Shown here: positions 46,543 to 58,163 of the stretch, in pieces | Layout of the letters: each line of letters starts with the position of its first letter | Position numbering within the stretch: the first letter of the stretch is position 1 | Origin: Favolaschia claudopus | Lineage: Eukaryota > Basidiomycota > Agaricomycetes > Agaricales > Mycenaceae | Assembly: GCA_037176885.1 (NCBI GenBank) | Contig: JAWWNJ010000153.1 | Location: forward strand, 372,001 to 436,000 | Reading direction: 5' to 3' | DNA length: 64,000 nucleotides | Made by a program: the position numbers and the translations under genes | Notes under the pieces: model-generated | The model's database searches: none | What the model was told of the DNA's origin: nothing | Seen by the model: only the letters and a program-made list of their open reading frames with translations

Positions 46543-47187
46543 CTATCGTGGGGTCTGCGATTTCGTCAGCGAACGATGCAGGGGAGCTACAATTGACTCG
46601 CTGTATTGTTCAGGATATGGACGGCTGTAAATTCGGGGTGCGTCAGAATCACAAGTATCCTAAGAGAGAAGGCGTGTAGAAGAAGACTCACTACTGTGCG
46701 CAGGTTCTGCTGCAACTCGGGGGGACGCAGTTTGCCGGGTGATTGGGGCTGAACTTGCACCGAGTGCTCGCGCACTTGACCTTTGTGAAGGTTAGTTTCG
46801 GACGACTCTTCAACTCCATTGTATGATTAATATTTAGTGTGTACCTCGAAGGGCGGCTGCACATGATAAATGAGTGTGTGTGAGGACGACGACAGACCGC
46901 AGTGTGTGACTTACGAGGTTCTCTTGGTGGCCACAACGGGTGTAGAGGTTTCGAACGCTGGCAGAAGGCCGGCCGTCAGTATTCGGCGGGGTGAGTTTTG
47001 TTTTTCCAGCAGGTGAGTAACTCACTGACGCCAACGGCACATGTTTACTTAGCGCAGGAGAAGAGAGTGGATGAGATGAGCTGGCTTGTGGAGTGTACTT
47101 TAGCTGATGAGTGCTTTGTCGTTGACTGACCTTGCTTTTAAAGGTCTTGAACGAATCTGGGTCCCCGAAATAATTCCTGCTCGGCAT
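46543..47187 (-). CDS. Small Cys-rich protein of a basidiomycete family, unknown function
   Basis: Three exons. Exon 1 (47187-46915): MPSRNYFGDPDSFKTF, a Ser/Pro-rich linker, then NLYTRCGHQENL. Exon 2: VKCASTRCKFSPNHPANCVP and CSRTCAQY. Exon 3 after a TTTACAG acceptor: RPYPEQYSESIVAPLHR to the TAG at 46543. The order RCGH, KC.S..CKFSPNHP..C, C..TC.QYR.YPEQY matches a small protein type I recall from many agaricomycetes, probably a structural zinc-binding module. There is no signal peptide. The usual C-terminal CPxC is missing here: the last exon ends in LHRSLTKSQTPR, so the tail may be diverged or mis-modelled. Confidence 0.65.
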
Positions 47188-49279
47188 GACTGGAGTTCAC
47201 GGCTCCGACGTGTTTCTAATTACTGCACCCAGCCCAACTAGCTGCTTGATGTTTTACGGTTACAAATTTATTCGACCGCCCTGTTAGGCAGCATCGCCGT
47301 AGTCGCGCCGCCCTATCTGTCCGCATTCCGTTCGTGTGAGAAGGATCGCGGTCTGAGCCAACGATTAGGTTTGTGTGTGCCTCGTATTCTCGACGGACAA
47401 CTCGGGAACTGAGATAAACGAACCACTGGTACTGGTACACGCAGCTAAGGTAGTCGAATTCGATGCAGTACGACCGGCATAACTGTTGGGTGGCCCGAGG
47501 ATGACATCAACTTAACTGTGCTGAAGATAACCCCAGAAGGCCATACTTACCAGTGTATAGCTTCACGTACGTCGAATCTTCCTACCACTTATGTACTTTC
47601 GATGCATAATTGACAGATTGCGTTCGAGATTTTCGTGTTAAGTTTAATATCGTTCATTGTATCTCAATCGCAAGCCACAACACATTGAATGATCCCATAC
47701 TGACGGTTTTTTGACGCTTGGGGTTGATTATCCTTGATTCTTACTCTCCCAGACAGATGGTATGCGAACCGGTGTGACCCGGCCCTTTCTATCGCTACCA
47801 AAAATACTTCTCTACAGTGGCTTCTCCGGAGCTCGATTCTCCGTTGTATATTTCGACCTTTTGGCTAGTGCTCCAGCAACTCAAAAGGCTGCTAGCAGAT
47901 TCCTCCGTGAAGTACTCACCGCCGGAAACTCGTTCCTGCGAGAAGCAGTGAATATGATGGTTGAGACTGATACCGAAACCTAACTTTGAACAGATGCTGA
48001 TTCATGTATCATGCAAGAGCGTCGCTTACGCTCCACGTTCTCACAAAAGAGTAATTCAGCAGGCGAACGCTCGTTGAATCTCACTACGAGTCACCAGCAG
48101 ATTCGCCTCTCGAAGCAGTACAGTATGCACACACCTGCATCTCAGATAACAAAACGCCCTTCCATCCCTCTTTGAGTCATTCGTTTACGGCTCACCACAC
48201 TGGTTTCCCGCACTCCGGCAGACCCGCCCTCTACAAGCACCTTCCGCACCGTTTCCGTATTCCTATCCGATGTTGAACCTTATGTGTTGATGCTTGACGC
48301 TGACCGTGATGTCCGTGATCTGCAGGGCGGGAGATCGTCGATCCCGCTTCATTGAATTCATTAAATGCGATGTGACTCGGATGGCAGAGAGGTGCATTTG
48401 AAGACCTGGCATATGTGCTCAAGGCAGTCAGAGATGCATCACCCGATGTTGAGATTCCATCCGGTACTTTCGATGCGTCCAATCGTGATTGAGCGCCAGC
48501 TTGCCGATACTGCATTCCCGCCGGCTGTGTTACCAGATGACTCAGTGCAATTTAGAACCGAAGTCATCCAACCTATCTCCCATGTACATATGACTGCATT
48601 TGTTCCTCTGGGCGTTTCAGAAAACTGCGAAGGATTTTCGCATTTTCTGTTTCTCGAGTTTTAAGTTTAGGGTCATTGTCCGTAGCCAATGGGCAGCTCA
48701 ATCGGTCTTTGCACCTGTAGCAGCCGAATTTACTCCCCGGGAGGAAAGCCGTAGGCTGCCTTTACTTCTCTTAGTGGTCGTGTTTGACACTGCAATAATG
48801 AAGTTGAACATGATCACGTGATCAGTGTTCAAATTTCTCTTGATGCTGGACTGATCCAGAAAGACATATCATTATGGGATTGGGAAAGGCAAATTCTACT
48901 CATCTTAGTCAGGTGGGATTCCGTATCCTCTGAAGATACAATAAGAAATGAATTTATAGTCGATTTATAGTATTTTCGATTTTCACTGCCAGTGCACTAG
49001 TGAACCCTAAGCCTGGGGGGTTCAAAGATACTTAGTGGAAAAAGCAAAATAGGAAATCAGCTGTGGCAGATAATTAGGCATTCTTGCTTCAGTAGCTGCA
49101 AACGTTTGGAATAATCGGTGTACAACTCTCGCGGAGATTTCCGAACTCTTTTGATTCTGATTCTGATTATCAACTATCTGTGATGGAGATTCGATCGGTG
49201 ATCGGCTAACTCCGTTGTTGAAGTAAAACTTGACTACCCCCAGTACATTGAAAAGAACTCGATACTACTACAGATGAGG
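47188..49279. other. 2.1-kb gene-free stretch
   Basis: Open frames at 47762-47983 and 48365-48664 (plus) and 48231-48515 (minus) have no family features. No repeat or element ends recognised. Confidence 0.45.
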
Positions 49280-52200
49280 TCATGACAATCGTTTACAATA
49301 GTCTGGGTTTCCGACAGGATTCTGGCAAACAAGGTCAGGATCGAATCAACTCGCGAATAAAAGCATTCAGCCAAGGCGTTCACGTACCAGGGCCCAGTGA
49401 GGGAAGTCGACCACTTTTCCTCCAGCCCCACCTACAGCGAAACTGACAACAAAATAGATCAAGAACAGTTCGAGATTGGATTGTGATTCAACGACTCACC
49501 TATAAACGAAGATCATGACGGAAGTACCGCCATCAAGTGCAGCAGAGAGGAGGAAGCTGTTTATAGTCGTCAGTGCGACGAACGAGCAGCCAAATCGAGA
49601 CGTACTTGTATTTGCGGAACCAGGTAGCACGGTATTTGCGCAGGTAATATTGGGAAAACACCGCAACCAAGAAAGTCGTAAAGACACTCGAGTTGATACC
49701 AACGGAGAGATAACCAAGTTCAGCTTCAACGTCATCAGCGCCGATCTCACCATCCTACAAAATGCTTACCGGTCAGCACAGGGGTAAAGACCTTATCGAA
49801 GCCGAATTTCGGATATTTCCTATGCAGAAGCCAGAACGGAATAGGGAACCCGAGCCCGACGAAAAGCATGTAAGGGACAAACTGACGTGGCCGGAAAAGA
49901 ATAAGTCACAGATCCTCAACCAGATGACACAAGACTTACGCCATACATGGTGCCCGTAGCGTACAAAGGCTTTCCGAGCGCACCCCAAGCAATGGCAGCA
50001 GTGTTGAATGACTGAACCTGCTGACCACTCCAAACGTTCGTCCCTTGAATGTCGCGCAATACAGGTGCGTGGCTGCTGACGACGGTCTTCATGATGATCA
50101 AATTCAGTAGGCCGCCCTAGACTGAGTTTAGAAGAGGTCCATGGTGGGTAATGAGCACTGTTGTGTACGTACAATAACCGAACCAATGGCTTGGACGGTG
50201 AAAGTGGCGCGAGGAGGTAGTTTCGTGTATTGGCCAATTTTCAGATCGGCACACAAGTGATACGCTTGAACGACGGGTTGGTAGCCATACCTAAGAGAAG
50301 GATTGAATGAGAATGGTGACGTCGCAGAAGGTTATCAGGATGACATACATGGTGAAGTACATGTTCGCGACGGGCTTCCCGGGAACGAGAGCCCCGCCGA
50401 GCATTTGGATCATGTTTTCAATGGAGGGAGCGTATCCAACCGTGGCGTACAGCTACGGGTGGTTCTGTGTCAGCTCAACTGTTCACAGTTCATCGCAGAA
50501 TCACCGTACTGTGCCAATGACCGGCACGAAAATCCAGGCGAATATAAGTGCAATAATCGTAGCCCATGCTGGGAGTTGTGACTTGGCGCTATGCCAGAAC
50601 TCAACAAAACTCGAACATAAGTTGAAGGGAAACAAACCCGTATGTAGTGCCAATAGCGACGCCAAAGCAAATGACGAACATGGCGATGTACCACCAGCCG
50701 GGAATTTCTGAACATGATTCCCATCAGCGATTACTGAAAGGTGTAGAATGCCGAATTGTAACCTTTGTACACTTTCATCTTCTTATAGTGCGGATCGTCG
50801 ATCGTGTCACGGTTACGGACCAGATGCCAGACGTCCTTCGAGTGCCAAAGCAAGAAGTGCATGAGAGCAGCTTCATGTAGCGATCAGCCGTGCACCGAGC
50901 ATTGAAAGGATGACGACGAACCTCCGATATATACCGTACGGGACACTTTATAGAGAAGTTGAGAGGCGGCGTACTGAAATGCGTTGATTGAGGATCATGG
51001 TAGCCATTCGAAGTATGGGAGGAATCGTACCCAGGGCAAGCCCTCAACCGCAAGCTTGTCCTCGTTGAGCGTAAAGTCATCTAGACGACAATTCAGCGCC
51101 TGATAACCTACAATGAATTTCAGTGGAGAGACGTACCATTAAGAATCCTAAGTTGGTCGTATCTCGTGCCTATGTCAAAGGGGAGTGAGCCTTTGTCAGC
51201 TGTTTCAGGAGGAAGAGATAGCAACCGTTCTCGTAAAAGAGGAGTTGAGTGAGGAAGGGGAAGTTCTGTCCAGAAGCCTGAGCAGATGATACGAAGTCAG
51301 CGAATAAGAAACCTACCTGAGTATTCCACGTATTCATCGCGAAGCATGCGCAGAACGCAATCATGCAGACAGCGCAACCCGCGTAGAGCGATAGCTGAGT
51401 TGAGAGGGGGGTGAAGAGCGCTCCGATGGAGCCACCGCTGGCGCCGACCTAAGCGCCAATGAAATGAGTTGCAAATAACTCAAAAGAAATCAAGGAAAAA
51501 GCGCACGTAAGCCCAGTCCAAACAGAGCGAAAAGGCACCGAGACCCTCGTTACCAGCCGCGCCGCCGAAAACACGAGTGAACCAAGCCGAGTTCTGGTTT
51601 GCGAGACAGAAGACGCTGATACCGGTTAACGTCGGGGCGATGTATTCCTATTGTATTGCGTCTATGGGTCACGGCGATGATGAAAGCAAGAACCAGGTCG
51701 TACCGGGAACCACTCCCAGACGAAGATCGCTACGAAGGTGTACCAGAAGAATTTCTTGCGCTTGGCCTGGCTCATCATGCCCTCCCCACGATGGAGTGCT
51801 TCGAAGAGTTGAACGCTCGGCATGACCTGTTCAATTCGGTCAATACAGCGCCTGACCGCCAAGAAAGCAATAGACGTACCTGAGGGTACACAGCCCATGT
51901 TGGGTAGACGAGGAAGACTATATATAATACACAGAGTTGAGACAAAATGTTCTCAATCTAGCCGTAAAACGTACCGCGCGTGAAACCAGCCATCCCGTAT
52001 CCAATGAGTTGAGAGCTGATGATACTATAAGCGCAATAAATGCATCAATTGGTGGAACATGAAAGAAAGAAAGATTATCGAACGTGAAGATCCCAACAGC
52101 CACATTGGTCGGAACGAAGTAGTAGAGTTCTTGGGCCGCGAAGATGGAGATAGCTTTGGCGGAGGAAGACGCTGTGCTCGCCATGATAACAATGGCGACG

Positions 52201-53051
52201 TGTTCTTTGAGATTGAACCGGCCGTGATTCATGAATCTACGCGAAGGGCAGCAATTAGCGAGGATGACGGAAATCGAAATAGGATGAACATGCCTCCAGA
52301 AGGCAGTATCGGCAGTTTGAATAATTGCGTGCTCGGATGGGCCGGGGACGATCCATTCCATCATCTATGGACGAGGTTCGTATATCCCGATCAGACTAAC
52401 ATTGAGGAGACGTACCCTTCCGAGAAGGAATGCGGCGATTTGAATAAACAGTTGGCTGACGTAGATCTAGTCGATCTGTTGAGCTGGGCGTCGCATGAGG
52501 GAAGGAGATGGATTACCGTTTGAGGACGGAAGTACTGGAGAAAAACCAATTTCAGCGCACGAACTGAAGTGAAAATCATTGCGTATGCTTACGAAGATTT
52601 GCCCGAGGACGGCGCTGATCGTGGATATGAGGATGTGGGGGAATATGGATGACGAAGATCAACGACGTACGCAAAGCAACTAAGACCAATCGCCAAAAAC
52701 CACATCCGGAAGGTGTAGACGGGGAGAGTAGGGTCGTCGTCCAGAGAAACCAGACGAGTGGCGTAGTCAGCGTCCGTCTCTGCAAGGGTGTCCCGCATTC
52801 AGCCCAAGACGTTGATCGTCAGACAAATGCCACGCACCAATGGGCCGCTCACGACCGTCCGCACCCATATCGATCAACCGCGGGCCATCCGCAAACACCT
52901 CTCCAACCTCGTCAGCGTTGCTCAAGTCGATCTTCTCCACAATCGGAATGCCCTTCTCGTCCGCGAAAGACCCAGAGCTGCGCTTCTCGTCGCTGGACGC
53001 ATGTTTCTCCAGGGTGGGCGGTGTCGTCGTTGTATCGACTGCTGCTGCCAT
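49280..53051 (-). CDS. OPT-family oligopeptide transporter
   Basis: Proton-coupled transporter of small peptides (tetra/pentapeptides, glutathione) at the plasma membrane. The start at 53051 opens a hydrophilic N-terminus (SSDEKRSSGSFADEKG, GRERPI) joined across an intron to ETDADYATRLVSLDDDPTLP and VYTFRMWFLAIGLSCF, the OPT entry signature. Then come YFRPQT, VYVSQLFIQIAAFLLG, GTNVWSGQQVQSFNTAAIAW, GKPLYATGTMYG and SAALDGGTSVMIFV. The last exons read GAGGKVVDFPHWAL and NPVGNPDYCKRLS, the usual OPT C-terminus, with the stop at 49280-49282. Roughly twenty short exons spread over 3.8 kb. Each exon I checked is open with consensus borders; many internal borders were not individually fixed. A miniature element lies 124 bp upstream of the ATG. 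Confidence 0.88.
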
Positions 53052-53174
53052 TGTTGCGGAGGCGAAGCAGAAGGAAACAGAACAGAGTCGCTCCGAGGGT
53101 TCTTGATGGGGGGTCGCTTCTTTTTAACCTAGAAATTGGATTGAATGGCCGGAAATTGGTCTTGTGCACACATG

Positions 53175-53437
53175 CAGGCCCCCGGACGCTCCCTCATAGA
53201 TCCGTCCGCCCGATAGGGTAAATCTGGGGTCAATTTCAGAGGTCTATCTCGCGAACCAGCGATCTGGGCAGGATTCTGACCATCTCCAGCGGAGCAGAAG
53301 GCCTGAACTAAGCGGATTCCGGGATTTGGGGGAAAAATCGGGTTTTTTGGGCCCTCCAGACCGCCATCAATGTCAAAAAATAGGGTAAATCTGCCCATTT
53401 CGGCGGACGGACCTTTGGGGAAGTAGCCGGGGGCCTA
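53175..53437. mobile_element. 263-bp miniature inverted-repeat element in the OPT promoter
   Basis: Ends CAGGCCCCCGG and CCGGGGGCCTA form inverted repeats that continue imperfectly inward through TCCGTCCGCC and AGGGTAAATCTG. CACATG flanks both sides (53169-53174 and 53438-53443). No coding capacity. Ends of the (T/C)AGGCCCC type are common in hAT-derived MITEs, but the 6-bp flank is shorter than the usual 8. Confidence 0.65.
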
Positions 53438-55463
53438 CACATGCTCAGGAACGACCGTGAATGGGCAAGCGCGATCTACGATATGCAATGATGGGCTCCA
53501 TCAATACATATCGTCGTGGAAGCTGTGAACGGAGACGATAAGGTTTTGCAAAGGTTTTGCGTACGACGACTCGGTGGGTTCTACCACGACCATTTGAGGC
53601 AGAGATGGAAATTGTGGACTCAAAAGTCGAGAGGGGCGTCAGGCTTTCCAGGCGGTAGAAATGGCCACGCTTGCGCCTCGCACAGTCGGACAAGTGGGGG
53701 TATAGCGGGCCAAGGATTATTGTTGCTTGGCTCGAGAACCAACATCATTTGAGCGTGATCTCGCGAGATAACATAGTCACTCACAGTAACCGAATGTCCC
53801 TGGCGCGAATCGGCTTGGCAGTACTGTAGCTGAAAGAAGCACCGAACAATTTGCTTCGTGACCGTCGAAGCTGGAAAAACCTAGAAATATCTAGCTCGGA
53901 GAAAGAACGCTGGAAGGAATAATATAAGTAGCTGGACATACAGCGAGGACAAATGCCATTTCAAAAAGTTCTTGGAAAGTCGCGCCAAGACCTGCTTTCG
54001 GAATAACGCGATAAGGCATGGTAATTGGCAATTCATCCCAATCCAGCCGGATGCAGAGTGCGTTATCTCGTTCGCTCGCGTTCAGTTTTTCTACACCCTC
54101 CGCGCATTGGAGGAAGGGTTTTGTTTCAAGTTCTGGTACAACGCAACCTTGTTACCCAGTGTTCTACTGAAGCCCAACCAGTGCACGACCAAAATTCGGA
54201 GCAAATTTGGTTCCGCAGATCTGGAGCATGGAGAGTCGGTGCCAAGGGAAGAGCCTTGATAACGTGGCTCAACGTGGTTTGATTGACGAGTGATTGGGTG
54301 TTAGACTGCGAGCGGGACGAACCATTTATAGCAGCCAAGATAGTCGCGGCGTTTTGGAGACGGACCACGATCCATTGTGTCCTGGTGTGCGATGAGTACG
54401 GGCCGCCGGGGAGGCTGAATGTAAGATGAATGCGCGACTCGCCGCAGGGGAAGTTAACATGAATCGGCGCAGTCAAGTCGCTGGCATATCTCGGGGAGCC
54501 AAGTTGGAGCCAAGTACAATTTGGAGGTTGGAGCGCAGAAGTGACCGCCAGACAGCGGACCGCCAGACAGTGGTAGCAGAGTGACACAGTGTTCCGTGGA
54601 TCCAGTGTTTTTCTGTAGCTATAACGAGGGAGGAGAGAAGGAGTGGACAAGGTAAGCAACCGATCAACACGTGTCAATATGCAATCAAATACTTATGATC
54701 CGAGGGCGTCGGCATCAGTTCAACTTCGACCTTTTGCAACTCTTGCCGCGAAAGTTGTGCGCTTCAAGATGTGGGATGGCCGGCAAGTCCTGTGGGAGAG
54801 TTCTCAACTAAAGTCAACAGGAAAGATGACTCGGAGCAAAGGGATAAGGACAAAGTGAGCTACATCTTTGCTAGTTTTCGGCCTCATCAGAGCGGTCGCA
54901 TTCAATGGAGGGGAGTTTGAGACGATTCGACGATGATTCGAACCTCACCGCATAATTGAGCGTTTGTCGTAGGACGTCCAGCCCAAATTGACACAATGAA
55001 CATGCAACGAATCATGATTTACCGGTAACGAAAGTTTAAATCGCGGTGGCGAGTAAAATAGAGGGTGAATATGATCTTATGTCAGCCAAGAAATCACAAA
55101 AACATAATAGAGAGTACCGGGGCATAGCAAGGAATAGTAGACTCGAGAGTTACTTACAATGGTTTCGACTCGAACTGGACTCGAGTTCTACAACTTGAAA
55201 CTTCGAGAGATTCTTTTGAGGCATCGGATCAAACTTGGGCAATAAATAGGTCCCCAACACCATTCAGCGGGTTAGCTACAGAATCCGAGAACGAGGACAT
55301 TTGTCGATTCGCGTGGAGGGCTGTCGAAGCTCGGTCCTGCTCGGAACAGCCTCGTCACGTGAGATCACAATCCGACCCGGCGAATTCCGGGTGATTCAAT
55401 GGCGATCAATCACTTCACCATCGGAAACCAACATGCGCAAAGACCAGGATCTTTGCCTCTCCC
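53438..55463. other. 2-kb intergenic stretch, no supported gene
   Basis: The longest frame (54126-54677 minus, 183 codons) lacks domain features and a splice context; 53972-54259 plus is its shadow. Nothing else recognised. Confidence 0.45.
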
Positions 55464-57523
55464 ATGTATGACGAATACGAACACCCGCTCGCAGAGCCGG
55501 GATACCAAAGTGACACCGGAACCCGAGATACTCCTACCCTGCAGGACTTTGTCAACTATACACGGGTCGAAGAAATCCAGTCAGTTCGATCGCCCAAGAT
55601 CTTTGTTTTTTTTTCCGAGTCTGATCTCATATTCGCCCTTTGTTTCATATGCTCGCAGCGGCAAACCACGCTCCAAGAAGGCAAAAGTTATGAACCGCAA
55701 GGGCCGCGCTATATGCCGCATCATGGCGACGCACGGGTGGGCACACGCCGACATCGGATATGTCTTTCGCATCTCGGAGGCGTCCGTCAAAAGAGCAGTC
55801 GATAACAGGAAGTACAATCCGCGGGATCGAGTTGAAGAAGATAAAGAACGAGCAGGACCTGACTTCCATAGCAATCTCCCGATGCCTCCATCTGATGAAC
55901 GGCGCGCAGAGTTAAGAAAACTGGACGATAGCGTTCCGAAGGTGAAAATACTACCCGGTGTCGTATATAGTCACTTTTTGAGCGTTCAAGTCGCGTTTTT
56001 CAGGCTAGCAAAGTGATCTATCTAGTCTCCGACGATTCATCCGATTCAGATTCATCCGAAGAGGTGCGCAGATATACTTTTGCATTCAATCTCTTGCTTA
56101 CAAGCCAGCCTCCGAAGGATCAGTTACCCGACGAAGCAGTGTCTCCCCCTCTTTTCCCATACCAGGTGCGGTATATTGCGATTGATCTGGATGTTCTCTG
56201 GCTAATGTCTTGCAGCGAAAACCGTTTCCAGTCGCACCTGTAAAAAACACCGGACCCCAGGTGAATCGAGTTAATTCCGATGGCCAAGGAATCATTCCTC
56301 ATCCATCGATTCAAGTCTTCTGCCCCGCCATCGGGATCTCCCAAACGAAGCTACGATCAAGCGTCATTTTACAATTCGAGAGAAGTCAGTGTTTTCCAAG
56401 TTACCTCCCCGACTAGCGTCTGATTCATTTCTGGGTTCAGGTTCCTGAGTCCCAGAATAAGCGTCGAAGTATTGATAACAGTTCAAATCCACTCACGGTC
56501 AGCCGCCAGTCGAGTTCTTACGTTTCGCTAACCATCACTACAGAACCATGGGTGGAACGGGTCTTCGCCTTTTCTGCCACGCACTGCGCCTAAATCACCT
56601 GTACGTAGCCCTGCATGTGTGGACTATCATTCTCGTTCCATGACACTCAATCGCAGAGCACACCCATAAGCGGCCGTCACCGCAATGTAACAATTGAACA
56701 CTCCCTAACATCTATGTACTCATCGCTTCACAGACAACCATCCCGTCCCCTCTCCCTCCACCCTCCTCGCGCAAACCCCTGCCCCTCCCTCTCCCACCCG
56801 TCCCCACTCATCCCCATCCCCATCCCCATCCCCATTCCCATCACTCCCCCACCCCCACCCCCGACCCTGACCCCGCCCTCCCCTCCTTCCTGCAAACCAT
56901 CTCCGACATCGACTACACCCCGCACCTCGCCCTCCTCGCCCTCCAGGGCTTCACCCTCGCGCGCATGCGCACTCTATCCTCCACCTGGAGCCGCGAGGAG
57001 ATGCACGAAGCGCTGGAGGGGCTGTTGATGGGGCGCGGCGCGGCGGCGGTGGGGCAGCCCGGGATGCGTGCGATTGCGAGTGTTAGTTTGGAGATTGCTA
57101 TTCGGGGGTTGAAGCAGAAGCAAGGGATGGTATGTCTGCGTTCCTAGCTATGTTTTCTCTGCGCATTCGTTGTGAGATGACCACTGACGAAAAATCACTC
57201 AGCCTGGTCTCCCGCCATCCGGGTCGAGCAGCGGCACCACTCTCCCATCGTTTCTACAAAACGTCATGGGCCTGGACCTTTCCCCCCACCTTCAACTCTT
57301 CGAAGAACAAGACCTCGATATGCGGATGCTCGGCGCGATGGTGCGATGGGATCGAGAACGAAGGGAGGAGACGTTGAAGCGCGTGTTGCTCCATCATAAT
57401 TCCGTAGGGGGAAATGGGCTCGACAGTGGTGGGAGTAATTTGAATCCGAAGAGGATGACCGCGCTGGAGGTAGTCGGCTTGGAGTTTTGTTTGCGGAGGG
57501 CGGGTGGGGAGGTGAGGGATTGA
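55464..57523 (+). CDS. HTH-containing protein with two C-terminal repeats, unknown function
   Basis: Exon 1 reads MYDEYEHPLAEPGYQSDTGT and LQDFVNYTRVEEI. After an intron comes a basic segment (KPRSKKAKVMNRKGRA) and a helix-turn-helix-like ICRIMATHGWAHADIGYVF, RISEASVKRAVDNRKY, suggesting DNA binding. Acidic DDSSDSDSSEE and Ser/Pro-rich linkers follow; exon joins between 56040 and 56600 are unsure. The C-terminal part has two similar blocks: FLQTISDIDYTPHLALLALQ with VSLEIAIRGLK, and FLQNVMGLDLSPHLQLFEEQ with ALEVVGLEFCLRR, the stop at 57521-57523. I join the parts because I recall the same order in other basidiomycete proteins; two adjacent genes remain possible. Transcription-factor-like role is inference. 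Confidence 0.55.
56812..56843. repeat. CCCCAT hexanucleotide microsatellite
   Basis: About five imperfect CCCCAT units inside the linker of the preceding gene, coding Ile-Pro repeats in one frame. Likely length-variable. Confidence 0.7.
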
Positions 57524-58163
57524 TTCAGATTCTTGAAGTTGAGTTCACTGTAGATACGCGATATTTGCTCGATTGCCTACTGTGCTTGTTGTGGCCACAA
57601 AAACTGTACATAGTAAATTGTATTCATTTACTGGATTCACATGCGACGCTTCGTTTATTCGGAAATCGACGCTTACTGAATTTTGGCACGCATTGACGTA
57701 AGCCTTCCAGATGTGGGAATAATTTGACAGAATACAGTCACGACCACGTGCCTTCAACCACTTTCTCCCACTCCCTTCATCTCGTTTGGCCCAATACACC
57801 GTTAGGGTGTTAGTAGAAGTTGGAAGTAAGTCAGATTCCGCTCTCTGAACGAGAGGTTCACGTCTTTGTGCCACAGACATTCAAAATGCCGTCCTTCCGA
57901 AGTATTTCTATGATTCCACGAATTTCCAACCTCACTCGAATGCAAATTTCTCCCCTACTCAAGCTGGAAAGGTCTGATCAAGTCGTCGTTTCGAATTGAA
58001 TTATCAACGAACAGTCGAACAGCAATCTTTGTATCAGCGCGCATCAAGTCTAAACCGTTGTCATGCCAGTGGTGCGGACTATAAAGGTCATCATGGTACG
58101 TGCAATTCATCCTTTTCTGTATCTTCGCTGATTTCTTTCCTTTCCTTGCCATCAAGAGCAGCG
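57524..58163. other. Intergenic, promoter of the arrestin-like gene
   Basis: No gene. Possible 5' UTR intron near 58095-58160. Confidence 0.45.

Noticed and set aside
47762..47983. 73-codon plus-strand frame in the 47-49 kb spacer
   Set aside because: Starts and ends without promoter or splice context and matches no family I know.
54126..54677. 183-codon minus-strand frame
   Set aside because: No domain, no splice-supported extension, unusual composition; not enough for a gene call.
54937..54960. GATTCGAACCTCA resembling a minus-strand T-arm
   Set aside because: The flanking stem does not pair and no acceptor halves are found.
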